Origin: Agrobacterium salinitolerans
GTDB lineage: Bacteria; Pseudomonadota; Alphaproteobacteria; Rhizobiales; Rhizobiaceae
Direction: 5' to 3'
Length of the DNA: 64,000 nt
NCBI RefSeq assembly: GCF_002008225.1
Contig: NZ_MRDH01000006.1
Coordinates: forward strand, 888,316 to 952,315
A program made the translations under genes and the position numbers. The notes under the pieces are model-generated. The model was not told the origin of the DNA, made no database searches, and was given only the letters and a program-made list of their open reading frames with translations. This document shows, one piece after another, positions 44,979 to 55,043 of the stretch (position 1 is the stretch's first letter; every line of letters starts with the position of its first letter).

Positions 44979-45361
44979 CGCCGGCCTTTTCCCTTTCCGC
45001 CTACAACACCGTTTTTCATCGTTTTTTCAACGACTTCAGATGCCCTTTCACCGTCGAGAACCGTCGTCGGCCCGCGCCGCTCGTCCAGGCCCCGGGACAA
45101 TACGAAGCGGGCGAAGGCCACCGTTGCCAGAAAACCGACCAGCCCGAGCGCGATGGCGATGTCGACATAAAGATTGAAGCCGGTGCGGATGGCGATGACC
45201 GCGATGAAGCCGATGGCGATGCCCACCAGCATGTCGAGCGCAACGATACGGTCCGGCAAGGTGGGGCCGACGACGACCCGATATACTGTCAGCAAAAAGG
45301 CGGCCGACAGAACAACCGATGCAAGTATAGTTGCAAATGAAACTGTCTGTTCTGGCGTCAT
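44975..45361 (-). CDS. mnhF: Na+/H+ antiporter subunit F
   Basis: 128 residues, three helices; [20 protein letters not shown] is the MrpF signature with the conserved Asp. The C-terminal tail (about 95-128) is basic and longer than usual. ATGA overlaps with mnhE and mnhG on both sides show tight coupling of the complex subunits. Confidence 0.95.
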   Translation of the reverse strand: MTPEQTVSFATILASVVLSAAFLLTVYRVVVGPTLPDRIVALDMLVGIAIGFIAVIAIRTGFNLYVDIAIALGLVGFLATVAFARFVLSRGLDERRGPTTVLDGERASEVVEKTMKNGVVGGKGKGRR

Positions 45362-45837
45362 ATTTGAAACGCCTCCATGATCTTTTTTTCAAAGCCGTTG
45401 CGGATGTCGTTTTTCGTGGCCTCGACATCGCTGCAGTCAATCGCGTGCACGTAAAGCGTTTTTCTGTCCGCCGAAACATCGACCGAAAGCGTGCCCGGCG
45501 TGAGCGTGATGAGGTTGGCGAGCAGCGTGATCTGGAAATCCGTCGTCACCGTCAGCGGATAGGCGAAAATGCCGGGCTGCACGTCGAGCTTCGGCCGCGT
45601 CACCAGCATGGCGACCTTCCATGCGGAGAGCGCCAGCTCCTTGAAGAACAGCAGCACCAGCGACAGCATACGGGCGAACCTCAGCCAGTGGTTACGTCCG
45701 GCGGGAAGCTGGTGGCGGATGATGCCAAGCGCGAGCGTCGAAACGACGAGGGCGAACAGGATGTTCGCCAGACTGACGCTGCCCGTGACAGCGAGCCATA
45801 CGGCGACGAAAAGCAGTTGTACGACATAGAGGCTCAT
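45358..45837 (-). CDS. mnhE: Na+/H+ antiporter subunit E
   Basis: 159 residues. Two or three helices then a cytoplasmic domain with [20 protein letters not shown], the conserved MrpE motif TLTPGT. Overlaps mnhD and mnhF by ATGA. Confidence 0.95.
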   Translation of the reverse strand: MSLYVVQLLFVAVWLAVTGSVSLANILFALVVSTLALGIIRHQLPAGRNHWLRFARMLSLVLLFFKELALSAWKVAMLVTRPKLDVQPGIFAYPLTVTTDFQITLLANLITLTPGTLSVDVSADRKTLYVHAIDCSDVEATKNDIRNGFEKKIMEAFQI

Positions 45838-47411
45838 GGTTTGCCCCCTTCGGAAAAGACCGAGTTGATATAGGCCCGCGGGTCACCGAGGCCTGCGGCC
45901 GCCTGCTGGCTGAGATTGAGCAGGCTTTCCGGAAACAGGCCGAAGAATACCACCAGCAACGTCAGACCCACCAGCGGCGTAAAAGACGGCGCTGCCGAGG
46001 GTGGCGCCTGCGGCAGGGACGACTGACCTGAGGATGCCGCCACCGGACGCCAGAAACACAAAAGGAAGATTCGCCCGAAAGCGATGGTTGCGATGAAGCC
46101 GGAGGCGAGGATGGAGCCGGCGAGCCACCACGCGCCGATATCGATCGCCGATTTGACCAGCACCGCCTTCGGCCAGAAGCCGGAAAAGGGCGGCAGGCCG
46201 GAACCGGCAAAGAACAGCGCCAGCGCCAGCGCCGAAAACCACGGAGCCTGCTGGTAAAGGCCCCTGAGTGAGGTGAGGCTGAAACCTCCGCCAAGGCGGG
46301 CGGCGTGGCCGGCGGCAAGATAAAGCGCCGTCATCAGCACCATGGAGTGCAGCGCGTAAAAAATTGCGCCGGACACACCGGAGGGCGTGCCGATGGCGAT
46401 ACCGGCCATCATGTAACCGATGCCCGAGATGACGATATAGCCGAGCATGCGGCGGATATCGTTCTGAGCGAGCGCGCCCATGGCCCCGAGCACCATGGTC
46501 AACGCCGCCGAGATGGCGATGACGATGCTGAGTTCTTCCCGCTCGACCGGAAACAGCATGACCATGACGCGCAGCAGCGAATAGATGCCGACCTTGGTGA
46601 GCAGGCCGCCGAACAGGGCGGACACGACGATGCGCGGCGTGTGATAGGAGGCCGGCAGCCAGAAATTTACCGGAAAGGCCGCGGCTTTCATGGCGAAGGC
46701 GAGCGCGAACAGGCTCGCAAGCGTCATCAGCGGCGCTGCGTCGCGCAGCGTCGTCGCCTTCCGGGCTATATCGGCCATGTTGAGCGTGCCGAAGATGGCG
46801 TAAAGATAACCGACCGTGATCAGGAACAGCGTCGTGCCGATGAGGTTCAGAATGGCGTATTTCAGCGCGCCGTCGATCTGCTCGCGCGTCGAGCCGAGCA
46901 CGATGAGACCGAAGGACGAGATCAGCAGCACCTCGAACCAGACATAAAGATTGAAGATGTCGCCGGTCAGGAACGCGCCGGTGACACCGGCCATCAAAAG
47001 CATCAGGAACGGATAAAAACCGTATCGCCTGCCGCTGGCATCGATATCCGCGCCAGCATGGATGGCGCCCGCAAGCGCCACGATGGCGGCCGCAAGCGAC
47101 AGCAGCGCGCCCGTCAGGTCGGCGGTAAAGGCAATGCCGAAGGGCGGCAGCCAGCGGCCCATCACCATGGTGAACGGGCCTTCAGCGGCGACCTTCCACA
47201 AAAGCGCGGCGTCGAGCAGCACCAGCAGGAACAGCGCCGCTATGGCGACGGTCGCGTGGTGGCGGATGGCGTGGCGCATCATCATCAGCACCGCGCCTGC
47301 GCCAATGCAGAGCGCGATGGGAAGAATGATCAGCCAGTCGGTGAGCGGCACGGGCGTCGTGACGAGCGCTGCGGAAAGATCGGTGACTGCGGAAGTGGTG
47401 GAAGATGCCAT
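45834..47411 (-). CDS. mnhD: Na+/H+ antiporter subunit D
   Basis: 525 residues with about 14 helices, homologous to NuoM/NuoN of complex I. WFEVLLISSFGLIVLGS holds the conserved Glu of TM5, and AFAMKAAAFPVNFWLPASYH the conserved Lys and Pro of the proton channel; LPPFSGFWPKAVLVKSA holds the second Lys. Together with MrpA it forms the antiporter core. Its start is 19 bases after mnhC, the only non-overlapping junction of the operon. Confidence 0.96.
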   Translation of the reverse strand: MASSTTSAVTDLSAALVTTPVPLTDWLIILPIALCIGAGAVLMMMRHAIRHHATVAIAALFLLVLLDAALLWKVAAEGPFTMVMGRWLPPFGIAFTADLTGALLSLAAAIVALAGAIHAGADIDASGRRYGFYPFLMLLMAGVTGAFLTGDIFNLYVWFEVLLISSFGLIVLGSTREQIDGALKYAILNLIGTTLFLITVGYLYAIFGTLNMADIARKATTLRDAAPLMTLASLFALAFAMKAAAFPVNFWLPASYHTPRIVVSALFGGLLTKVGIYSLLRVMVMLFPVEREELSIVIAISAALTMVLGAMGALAQNDIRRMLGYIVISGIGYMMAGIAIGTPSGVSGAIFYALHSMVLMTALYLAAGHAARLGGGFSLTSLRGLYQQAPWFSALALALFFAGSGLPPFSGFWPKAVLVKSAIDIGAWWLAGSILASGFIATIAFGRIFLLCFWRPVAASSGQSSLPQAPPSAAPSFTPLVGLTLLVVFFGLFPESLLNLSQQAAAGLGDPRAYINSVFSEGGKP

Positions 47412-47430
47412 GTTGTCTCAGCCTCGCCGC

Positions 47431-47808
47431 TCAATAACCGAGCGGCGGCATCGGCTCGCCTGCGGGTTCTGCGGTGCGCATTTCGTCCGTGTCGTCGGTC
47501 TGCAATTCCTGAAACGCACGCCAGGTCAGCACCAGAAGGAAACAGAAGAAAGAAAAGGAAATGACGATTGCCGTGAGGATGAGCGCCTGCGGCAGCGGAT
47601 TGGCCGCACCCGGGGGCAGCGTGTCCATGCCGGGCGGAATGATCGGCGGCACTTCGCGCGTCAGCCTGCCCGCAGTGAACAGCAGGAGGTTCACTGCATT
47701 GCCGAGAATGGCGACGCCGAGCAGCATGCGGATGCTGTGACGCGACAGCATGAGGTAGATCGCCACCGAAAAGAAGATGCCGACGAGAATGGAGAAAACC
47801 GCTTCCAT
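47431..47808 (-). CDS. mnhC: Na+/H+ antiporter subunit C
   Basis: 125 residues, homologous to NuoK: three helices, LGVAILGNAVNLLLFTAG and PLPQALILTAIVISFSF with the conserved Pro-Gln-Ala-Leu-Ile-Leu-Thr-Ala-Ile-Val stretch. Start shares one base with the mnhB stop (TGATG). Confidence 0.95.
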   Translation of the reverse strand: MEAVFSILVGIFFSVAIYLMLSRHSIRMLLGVAILGNAVNLLLFTAGRLTREVPPIIPPGMDTLPPGAANPLPQALILTAIVISFSFFCFLLVLTWRAFQELQTDDTDEMRTAEPAGEPMPPLGY

Positions 47809-48227
47809 CAGTCGCTTTCCCTTTCTTCCAGCGCCAGTGCGATGGAGGTGATGGCGCCGACCACGACAAGGTAGACACCGATATCGAAGGACATGACGGT
47901 GGAGAGCGGAATTTCGACACCGAAAAGGCTCGGATAGACCCAGAGCCCGGTCATGAAGGGCACGCCGGCGGCCATGGAAACGAGGCCGGACAGCATGGAC
48001 AAAAGCAGCCCCGCCCCGGCGATGGCGAGCGGATGAAACACGATGGCGCGCCGAACCGCGGTCACGCCATAGGCTATGCCGTAGATCGCCAGCGCCGAGA
48101 CCGCAATCAGGCCGCCGATGAAACCGCCGCCCGGCTCATTATGGCCGCGCAACAGCACGAAGATGGAAAACAGCACCATGAGGCTGGTGACAACGGGAGT
48201 GACGGTGCGCAGAATGAGCGTGTTCAT
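47808..48227 (-). CDS. mnhB: Na+/H+ antiporter subunit B
   Basis: 139 residues, four helices. [20 protein letters not shown] is the MrpB signature (GHNxPGGGF). Overlaps mnhA by ATGA (48224-48227). Confidence 0.96.
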   Translation of the reverse strand: MNTLILRTVTPVVTSLMVLFSIFVLLRGHNEPGGGFIGGLIAVSALAIYGIAYGVTAVRRAIVFHPLAIAGAGLLLSMLSGLVSMAAGVPFMTGLWVYPSLFGVEIPLSTVMSFDIGVYLVVVGAITSIALALEERESD

Positions 48228-50608
48228 ACCCGCGCTCCTTTCTTCTTCGCGGTTCTGGCCGGTCCCTTGACGGCGGCTCCCTTGACGGCGGCGGCCGGGC
48301 GGATGCGGATCAGCGCAAGGATGGCAAGGCCCGTTATCATCACGACGGCGATTTCACCGAGCGTATCCGTGCCGCGGAAGTCGACGATGATGACGTTGAC
48401 CACATTGGCGCCGTGGGCGATGGCCTTGGAATAGGTGTTGTAGAAGTCCGTCAGGCGGTTGTCGAAGCTCGCCTGCGTCGCGCGCATCAGGAACAAAGCG
48501 AAGCCGGTTCCGCAGGCGATGGCGATGGTGCCGTCCATCAGCTTCTGGCCAAGGCCGCGATGGTCTGACGGCGACAGGCGAAGCCGCGTCATGACAAGCG
48601 TCAGAATGACCACCGAAAGCGTCTCGACCATGAATTGCGTGAAGGAGAGATCAGGCGCGCCGAACAGCAGAAAAATGACCGCCACCGCAAAGCCCTGAAT
48701 GCCGAGCGCGATGATGGCGGTGAGCCGGCTCGACGCCGTCGGCACCGCGATGAGGCCCGCCACGGCAATGACGATGAAGGTGAGTTCATGGACCTGCATA
48801 TCGTGCGGCCATGACGGCATGGACGGCAGCTCCCCATAAAGGAACAGCGGCACAAGCAGCACGGCGGCGATGACGGCGAAAGTGGCGGTAACGTAAAACT
48901 CCAGCCTACCCGGCTGAATGAGCCGGGTGATGTGGAACGAGACTTTCACCAGCATGTCGATGAAAACGTCAAAGCCCCTGTCCGGCCCCGCCCCCAACGC
49001 CTTGAAGGTGCGGTCGATCAGCCCACGGGCGGTGGAAAGCTGCGCATAGAGAGCAATGCCGAGCGCGATCGTCAGCAGCGACAGGCCGAGCGGCACGCCA
49101 ATATGCGGGATGAGCGAGATTTCCACCGGGCGCGCTTCACCGGCGATGGCGCTCGCCATCGGCGTGGAGACATAGAAGTGCGCGACGCCGGAAAAGAGCG
49201 CGATCGTCAGCCCCTTCAGCGCCAGAAGCGCCGGTCCGAGCCAGAGCAACAGCGAGCCTTCATGCGCGTGTTTCGGGGTCTTCACCGGCTTGCCGAGAAA
49301 GGGTTTCAGCGCCACAGCGAAGGCGACGGCGAACATCAGCGCGTTGCCGAGGATGGCGATGCCGGTGAACAGCACGGCCCGCGGATTGCCATGCGCCAGC
49401 GCGTAATAGATCTCTTCCTTGGCGAGAAACCCGAAGAAGGGCGGCAGGCCGGCCATGGAAATCGCAGCCGCCAGCGCCGCTGTAAAGGTGATCGGCATGG
49501 CTTTTCGCAGGCCGCCGAGCTTCGTGACGTCGCGGGTGCCGGTCTCATGGTCGATGATGCCGGCGACCATGAACAGCGCGCCCTTGAACAGCGAATGCGC
49601 CACCAGATAAAGCACCGCCGCCTCGATGGCATGGGCGGAACCAAAGCCCGTCAGCATGACCAAAAGGCCGAGCGACGACACCGTGGTATAGGCGAGCATC
49701 AGCTTGAGATCGGTCTGGCGCACGGCCAGTAGCGCGCCGATAAGCATGGTCAGCCCGCCGAAGAAAGGCAGCAGGATCTGCCAGGCGGCGGTATCGCCGA
49801 GCACCGGGTTGAGCCGCATCAAGAGATAGACGCCCGCCTTCACCATGGTCGCCGAATGCAGATAGGCCGAAACCGGAGTGGGCGCTTCCATGGCGTTGGG
49901 CAGCCAGAAATGGAAGGGAAACTGCGCCGATTTGGTGAAGGCCCCGCCGAGAACCAGAAGCAGCGCGGCCAGATAAAACGGGCTGTCGCGCAAGACATCG
50001 CCGCCGCGCACCAGCATCGACAATTGCGTCATGCCGCTGATGTCCCAGATGAAGATCAGCCCTGCGAGCAGCAGGAGACCGCCGCCGCCCGTCACCACCA
50101 GCGCCTGCAACGCGGCGCGGCGCGAGGCGGCGCGCTCATGATCGAAGCCGATCAGCAGGAAGGAGGTGATGGAGGTGAGTTCCCAGAAGACGAACAGCAT
50201 CAGCAGGCTGTCGGAAACGACGACGCCCAGCATCGCGCCCATGAAGAGCAGCAGGAAGGACAGGAACCGGCCCTGCTGCGGATGGCCCTTCATATAACCA
50301 CCAGCATAGAGCACGATCAGCAGGCCGATGCCGGTGATCAGCAACGCGAAAGTCAGCGACAGGCCGTCGATGAACCAGGAAAAACTGAGATTGAAGCTCG
50401 GCACCCAGGCATAACCGCCTGTCACCACCCCGCCTGCCGCGATCTGCGGCAGCATCAGCGCGAAATGCGCAAAGGCGAGAGCAGGCGCAATCGCCAGAAC
50501 CCATGCCGCGTTGTGGCCAAACCGTTTCACCAGGGCCGGCGCAGCGAGCGCTGCCAGAAACGGCAGAAAAAGCGATAGGAATGTCAGCGGCGTGACATCG
50601 GATGTCAT
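48224..50608 (-). CDS. mnhA: Na+/H+ antiporter subunit A
   Basis: 794 residues. The N-terminal two thirds is a NuoL-like proton channel: [17 protein letters not shown] (TM5 Glu), [32 protein letters not shown] (in parts) and [17 protein letters not shown]. The C-terminal third is the MrpB-like domain ([34 protein letters not shown]). This large subunit is the first gene of the operon mnhABCDEFG, which moves Na+ (or K+ in the rhizobial Pha system) out in exchange for H+ and gives alkaline and salt tolerance. Confidence 0.96.
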   Translation of the reverse strand: MTSDVTPLTFLSLFLPFLAALAAPALVKRFGHNAAWVLAIAPALAFAHFALMLPQIAAGGVVTGGYAWVPSFNLSFSWFIDGLSLTFALLITGIGLLIVLYAGGYMKGHPQQGRFLSFLLLFMGAMLGVVVSDSLLMLFVFWELTSITSFLLIGFDHERAASRRAALQALVVTGGGGLLLLAGLIFIWDISGMTQLSMLVRGGDVLRDSPFYLAALLLVLGGAFTKSAQFPFHFWLPNAMEAPTPVSAYLHSATMVKAGVYLLMRLNPVLGDTAAWQILLPFFGGLTMLIGALLAVRQTDLKLMLAYTTVSSLGLLVMLTGFGSAHAIEAAVLYLVAHSLFKGALFMVAGIIDHETGTRDVTKLGGLRKAMPITFTAALAAAISMAGLPPFFGFLAKEEIYYALAHGNPRAVLFTGIAILGNALMFAVAFAVALKPFLGKPVKTPKHAHEGSLLLWLGPALLALKGLTIALFSGVAHFYVSTPMASAIAGEARPVEISLIPHIGVPLGLSLLTIALGIALYAQLSTARGLIDRTFKALGAGPDRGFDVFIDMLVKVSFHITRLIQPGRLEFYVTATFAVIAAVLLVPLFLYGELPSMPSWPHDMQVHELTFIVIAVAGLIAVPTASSRLTAIIALGIQGFAVAVIFLLFGAPDLSFTQFMVETLSVVILTLVMTRLRLSPSDHRGLGQKLMDGTIAIACGTGFALFLMRATQASFDNRLTDFYNTYSKAIAHGANVVNVIIVDFRGTDTLGEIAVVMITGLAILALIRIRPAAAVKGAAVKGPARTAKKKGARV

Positions 50609-50809
50609 TCACGTCTCCCGGGATATACCCCATCCCTGCGCGCCAATAAATGGCGTTCTTCTTTCAAATCGATTTTCCAGTTAAGGCATAGACACGCCCT
50701 TCTCAACCCAAATCGGTACTCCCGTCCCATAACGAACGCGTTATGACGTCGTTCCCCTTTCAATCGGCGGCGGCGATGACTATCTGAGACGCAAAGAAAG
50801 GATCATTCC

Positions 50810-51217
50810 ATGAGCGATCTGACATCCCCCAAGATCAAAAAGACCGATGCCGAATGGCGTGAGCAGCTGACGCCGGAACAATATCGCATCCTGCGCGAAC
50901 ACGGCACCGAGCGCGCCTTCACCGGGCCCTATTGGGATACATTCCAGAAGGGCCTCTACCGCTGTGCGGCCTGCGACGAGCCGCTGTTCCTCTCCGATAC
51001 GAAATTCGATGCCGGCTGCGGCTGGCCGAGCTATTTCGAGCCGGTAAAACCGGGCGCGGTGACGGAACATCGCGACGCCAGCCACGGCATGGTGCGCACG
51101 GAAATCCGTTGCGCCAATTGCGGCGGCCATCTCGGCCACGTCTTCCCGGACGGCCCGAAGCCCACCGGCCTGCGTTATTGCATCAACGGCCATTCGATGG
51201 TGTTCGAGCCGGTTTGA
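50810..51217 (+). CDS. msrB: Peptide-methionine (R)-S-oxide reductase MsrB
   Basis: 135 residues. [13 protein letters not shown] and [13 protein letters not shown] are the two zinc CxxC pairs; [13 protein letters not shown] has the resolving Cys position and [14 protein letters not shown] the catalytic Cys (about residue 124). It repairs oxidised methionine. Monocistronic; promoter in the 200-bp gap from the divergent mrp operon. Ends just before family A repeat copy 5. Confidence 0.97.
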   Translation: MSDLTSPKIKKTDAEWREQLTPEQYRILREHGTERAFTGPYWDTFQKGLYRCAACDEPLFLSDTKFDAGCGWPSYFEPVKPGAVTEHRDASHGMVRTEIRCANCGGHLGHVFPDGPKPTGLRYCINGHSMVFEPV

Positions 51218-51238
51218 GGGGGTAGACCGTGCCGCGAG

Positions 51239-51362
51239 TTTCTTCTCCCCGCCGGGGAGAAGATGGCCCGAAGGGTCAGATGAGGGAGTAACGTTGCCGT
51301 ATTTCGGGGAGCTCGCCCCCTCATCCCGCTGCCGCGGACTTCTCCCCGGCGGGGAGAAGAAA
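51239..51362. repeat. Family A intergenic mosaic repeat, copy 5
   Basis: About 124 bp between convergent msrB and the GNAT gene. Left arm GGCCCGAAGGGTCAGATGAG, right arm CATCCCGCTGCCGCGGAC type; arms of unlike type. Confidence 0.85.
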
Positions 51363-51401
51363 CAAGCGGCATAAGCCCGATCCAGAGGTGGCCTTCAGCT
51401 T

Positions 51402-51899
51402 TCAGCCCAGCTTTAGTTCCATACACGTCAAATCCAGCCAGCGTCCGAACTTGGTGCCGACTTCCGAAAACCGGCCGACGACCCGGAAGCCGAGGCTTTC
51501 ATGCAGGCGGATGGAGGCGATGTTTTCCGCCTCGATGGCGGCGATCAGCACATGCACGTCGTTGCCGCTCGCATGATCGATCAACGCCTGCATCAGCTTT
51601 TTGCCGATGCCGTGGCCGCGCGCATCCTTATGAACATAGACCGAATGTTCGCGGGTGTGGCGATAACCGTCAAAAGCGCGCCAGTCGCCATAAGAAGCGT
51701 AGCCTGCGACCTTGCCGTCGAGGATGGCGACGATGACCGGAAAACCGCGCGATGTGCGGGCTGCGAACCATTCCTTGCGGTTCTCCAGATCGACCACGAC
51801 CTCGTTCCAGATCGCGGTCGTGTTCACCACCGCATCGTTATAAATCGCCATGATGCCGGAGAGATCGTCCACGGTCGCGTCGCGCAGTTCCACGCTCAT
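51402..51899 (-). CDS. GNAT N-acetyltransferase (phosphinothricin/methionine-sulfone type)
   Basis: 165 residues. RDATVDDLSGIMAIYNDAVV and NTTAIWNE begin the Pat/YncA-like family; acetyl-CoA loop VHKDARGHGIGKKLMQAL and the later ESLGFRVVGRFSEVG with a WLDLTCMEL end are typical. Members acetylate glutamate analogues such as phosphinothricin, methionine sulfone or sulfoximine. Given its place next to msrB, oxidised methionine analogues are an attractive but unproven substrate. Confidence 0.88.
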   Translation of the reverse strand: MSVELRDATVDDLSGIMAIYNDAVVNTTAIWNEVVVDLENRKEWFAARTSRGFPVIVAILDGKVAGYASYGDWRAFDGYRHTREHSVYVHKDARGHGIGKKLMQALIDHASGNDVHVLIAAIEAENIASIRLHESLGFRVVGRFSEVGTKFGRWLDLTCMELKLG

Positions 51900-52021
51900 T
51901 ATTGCTTCGCCCTCATATTTCTAGATGAGCGGCTGCAAAAGACAGCTGCTCCTCTGACGAGCCTTAAGGGATGACGCCGCGCAATGTCCAGCGCGTTGCT
52001 TACCCCGTCAAAAAAAGGGCG

Positions 52022-52690
52022 TCAGGATGCCATCGGGACGAGGCTGAAGGCGGTGACAACGGCGAAATAATGGACAGCGGCTGCCGAGACGACGAAACCG
52101 TGCCAGATGGCATTCTGGAAGCGCAGCTTTTCCCAGACATGGAAAATCACGCCGAGCGAATAGATGACGCCGCCGGCGACGATGAGCCAGAGCGTGACGG
52201 GGGCGAGGTGCGACGACAAAGGTTCCACCACCATGATGCCGCTCCAGCCCATGGCAAGATAGAGACCAATGGCGACCCGGTCGTAGCGGCCGGGAAACAG
52301 GCATTTGAGGAGGATGCCGCAGATGGCGGCAAGCCAGATCAGCCCCAGCATGACGGCGATCAGCGGATCGTGAATGCCGCGCATCAGGAATGGCGTGTAG
52401 GTGGCGGCTATGAGGATGAAGATTGCCGAGTGATCCAGCCGGCGCAGGAACCATTTTACCCTTGAGTGCGGCCAGATATTATAGGTGAAGGACACGGAGA
52501 GGCAGGCGACAAGTCCGAGACCGTAAATCCACGCGGCGGCGATCGCGCTGAGCGTCCCCCAGGCGGTCGCGTAGAAAATCAGCGCCGTGGCACCCACCAA
52601 CGCAAATACGATACCGACACCGTGGACGATGCCATCGGCGACGATCTCGTGAAAATCATACTGGCGCCCGAACCGCCACATCTCGCTCAT
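52022..52690 (-). CDS. Hemolysin III / PAQR family membrane protein
   Basis: 222 residues, seven helices. EIVADGIVHGVGIVFALVG, RRLDHSAIFILIAATYTPF and the C-terminal HGFVVSAAAVHYFAV contain the His/Asp/Ser set that binds zinc in PAQR hydrolases (Ser-x3-His, HD, HxxxH). Bacterial role unclear; membrane-lipid homeostasis is a suggestion from adiponectin-receptor relatives. Confidence 0.92.
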   Translation of the reverse strand: MSEMWRFGRQYDFHEIVADGIVHGVGIVFALVGATALIFYATAWGTLSAIAAAWIYGLGLVACLSVSFTYNIWPHSRVKWFLRRLDHSAIFILIAATYTPFLMRGIHDPLIAVMLGLIWLAAICGILLKCLFPGRYDRVAIGLYLAMGWSGIMVVEPLSSHLAPVTLWLIVAGGVIYSLGVIFHVWEKLRFQNAIWHGFVVSAAAVHYFAVVTAFSLVPMAS

Positions 52691-52850
52691 TCGTCCAATC
52701 CCGTCTGCGTGCTTTCATCAAAGCATGGAGACAATATTAGACAGGAACAAGACAGCGGCCGGTTAACGGCGATCAAATTGCGTTCGGCGTTGTTGCGAAA
52801 GGAGAGGTCTTGTTTCGGCCTGTACCGGTGTAGCGAGCGACCGCCGCCTG

Positions 52851-52974
52851 TTTCTTCTCCCCGCCGGGGAGAAGGTCGCGGCAGCGGGATGAGGGGGCGA
52901 GGGTAGAGATATCCGGAGAGCTTGCCCCCTCATCCGACCCTTCGGGCCACCTTCTCCCCGCCGGGGAGAAGAAA
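52851..52974. repeat. Family A intergenic mosaic repeat, copy 6
   Basis: About 124 bp, both terminal palindromes perfect. Left arm GTCGCGGCAGCGGGATGAG, right arm CATCCGACCCTTCGGGCCACC. Lies between the divergent-side of the PAQR gene and the end of the DksA/TraR gene; the 52691-53009 gap holds nothing else clear. Confidence 0.87.
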
Positions 52975-53009
52975 GACGTCGCGACAACCTCGCTTATTTT
53001 TAGCCGCAA

Positions 53010-53330
53010 TCACAAAGCCGCAGCGCATTCCTGGCAGAACGGCGTGTATGGCACCGCCTTCAGCCGATCCTCCGAAATCTTCTTGCCGCATTTGACGCAG
53101 GTGCCGAAGGTGCCGCTGGCGATACGGTCGAGGGCTGCGTCGATGGCGCGCAGCTCGTCCTGACCCACCTGCCCCAGTTCGTCCAGCACCTCGTCATTGC
53201 TGCGTTCGGTGGCGCGATCCTCGTCGTCGGGATTGCGAGGCTCTTCGAAATCGGCCTCGATTTTGTGCAGGCGGCGATAAAGCTCGCGCTGGCGGTCTCG
53301 CAGGATTTTCTCGTAAGTTTCGACATTCAT
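53010..53330 (-). CDS. DksA/TraR C4-type zinc-finger protein
   Basis: 106 residues. An N-terminal coiled coil (MNVETYEKILRDRQRELYRR; DEVLDELGQVGQDELRAIDAA) and a C4 finger: GTCVKCGKKISEDRLKAVPYTPFCQEC (in parts TCVKCGKK and FCQEC). It binds in the secondary channel of RNA polymerase. Shorter than DksA (about 140-150), so it belongs to the DksA-like stress-responsive paralogues. Confidence 0.92.
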   Translation of the reverse strand: MNVETYEKILRDRQRELYRRLHKIEADFEEPRNPDDEDRATERSNDEVLDELGQVGQDELRAIDAALDRIASGTFGTCVKCGKKISEDRLKAVPYTPFCQECAAAL

Positions 53331-53410
53331 GTTTTTTCCTCCAGCCGATCTTCTTGCATCGTCGCATTTCCAGACGGAAAAGCCGCCCGCAACCCTGAAA
53401 TGTCAGGCTT

Positions 53411-53821
53411 TTATCGGTCGACCAGCACCGAGCATTTGGCGTGGCGCACCACGCGGTCGGCGGTGGCGCCGATGAAATAATTGCTGAAATCCGGCGTGTG
53501 CGACGCGATGATGATGAGGTCGGCCTTATGTTCCTCGGCGGCGGCGATGATTTCGCGCGCGGGCGCGCCGCTTCGGATTTCCTGGCTGCCCTTGAAACCG
53601 GCCCTGGTCTTGATATCCGAAAGCCTGGTCTTGGCGTCCTTGATGGCGTTTTCGATCAGGTCGACCGGCAGGTCGATCGCCATATAGCCCGGCAGCTCCT
53701 CGACAACGTTGATGAGAACGATCTCGCCATCGGGATCCAGAAGCGCCTTGGCCTTTTCGAGAATCTTTTCGCCCTTGTCGGTGGCGCTGAGGTCTACCGG
53801 TACGATGATCTTCTTGTACAT
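53411..53821 (-). CDS. Universal stress protein (UspA family)
   Basis: 136 residues. IIVPVDLSATDKGEKILEKA opens the fold; the end DLIIIASHTPDFSNYFIGATADRVVRHAKCSVLV (in parts: IIIASHTP, FIGATADRVVRHAKCSVLV) has the G-x2-A/S-x-R-V-V-R-H ATP-loop form. Start at 53821; longer frames lack a ribosome site. It lies 81 bases downstream-side of the DksA-like gene, both likely stress-induced. Confidence 0.94.
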   Translation of the reverse strand: MYKKIIVPVDLSATDKGEKILEKAKALLDPDGEIVLINVVEELPGYMAIDLPVDLIENAIKDAKTRLSDIKTRAGFKGSQEIRSGAPAREIIAAAEEHKADLIIIASHTPDFSNYFIGATADRVVRHAKCSVLVDR

Positions 53822-54098
53822 GGCTGTCTCCTTTGGCTTGATCCGCCGTTTGGCGTGTCGGACTAGGCTTATATTCCCCGTTGGCACGGCCTTCACCTTG
53901 ATCGAAGTCAAAGCCGGAGCCGGGCCGGAACGGGGCATTGTCAACGAATAGTGGACGGTCAATCGTCAGACGACGATCTTTGCTGAACGACGAAACCAGC
54001 CCATATTTGCCTTCGACAAACGCCGCAAAGCGGCGTCGGCCGATAATTTCGGCGACCGATCCGCCCCAGGGCGCTTCGGATTCAATATGGAGATCATG

Positions 54099-54959
54099 AT
54101 GAGTGAAATCAAACAATTCGCCCTGACGCGGCCGGCCTATGTCGGCCAGGCGCATCTCGTCGTTCACGATCTGCCGCGCGTTTCGGATTTTTACCGGAAG
54201 ATCATCGGTCTTTCCGTTCTTGAAAACAACCCGAGCGGCGAAGTGCTGGGTGTCGGCGGCCAGCCGCTGCTTACACTTTCCACCTCCGGCACGGCGCAAC
54301 GCGCGCCGCGCAACGCCGCGGGCCTGTTCCACACCGCCTTCCTGATGCCGAGCCGGAACGATCTGGCCCATTGGCTGGCGCATGCCGCCCACAACAATGT
54401 CCAGTTTCAGGGCGCGTCCGACCATCTGGTCAGCGAGGCGATCTATCTTGCCGACCCGGAAGGCAACGGCATAGAAGTCTACCGCGACCGTTCGCCGGAC
54501 GAATGGACCTACCAGCAGGACGGCACGGTGGAAATGGCCACCCTCGGCCTCAACCTTCAGGCGCTTTACGACAGCGCGCCGAAGACGGCCTTTACCGGTG
54601 CGGCGGCAGGAACAGCCATCGGCCATATCCATCTGCAGGTGGGCAATATTCCGCAGGCGGATGAATTTTACCAGGATGTTCTGGGGCTGAAGATCATGGC
54701 GCGTTATCCCGGCGCGAGCTTCTTCGGGTCGGGCGCCTATCACCACCACGTCGCCGCCAATATCTGGAACAGCCGGGGTGCGGCCGCCCGCAAGGACAAT
54801 ATGACCGGTCTTTCCGGCTATTCGCTGACCTTTAACGAGCCGGCTGCGCTTGAGACGGCGATTGCCGCGCTCGACCGGCTGGAAATCGCCACAGAGCGGC
54901 AAAGCGACGGCATTGCGCTGAAGGATCCGTGGGGCATCGGGCTGAAGCTTTCCGCATAA
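54099..54959 (+). CDS. VOC-family dioxygenase (CatE-like)
   Basis: 286 residues, two vicinal-oxygen-chelate modules. GQAHLVVHDLPRVSDFYRKI begins module 1 and IGHIHLQVGNIPQADEFYQD module 2, with first-ligand His in HIHLQV, second in GAYHHHVAANIW and Glu in DPEGNGIEVYRDR or DPWGIGL. It resembles catechol-2,3-dioxygenases such as YfiE/CatE, but substrate is unknown. ATG 54099 has GGAG upstream; 54087 is an alternative. Confidence 0.88.
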   Translation: MSEIKQFALTRPAYVGQAHLVVHDLPRVSDFYRKIIGLSVLENNPSGEVLGVGGQPLLTLSTSGTAQRAPRNAAGLFHTAFLMPSRNDLAHWLAHAAHNNVQFQGASDHLVSEAIYLADPEGNGIEVYRDRSPDEWTYQQDGTVEMATLGLNLQALYDSAPKTAFTGAAAGTAIGHIHLQVGNIPQADEFYQDVLGLKIMARYPGASFFGSGAYHHHVAANIWNSRGAAARKDNMTGLSGYSLTFNEPAALETAIAALDRLEIATERQSDGIALKDPWGIGLKLSA

Positions 54960-54967
54960 ACACAACA

Positions 54968-54993
54968 GGGGCGGCAGAAATTTGTGCCGCCCC
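54968..54993 (+). terminator. Hairpin after the VOC gene
   Basis: GGGGCGGCA-GAAATTTG-TGCCGCCCC, nine bases after the stop. A strong stem but no T run follows. Confidence 0.55.
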
Positions 54994-55043
54994 GGAACCG
55001 CCGGATTTGTCGGACGTTAGCCACCTTATTGGGGGATAGTTCG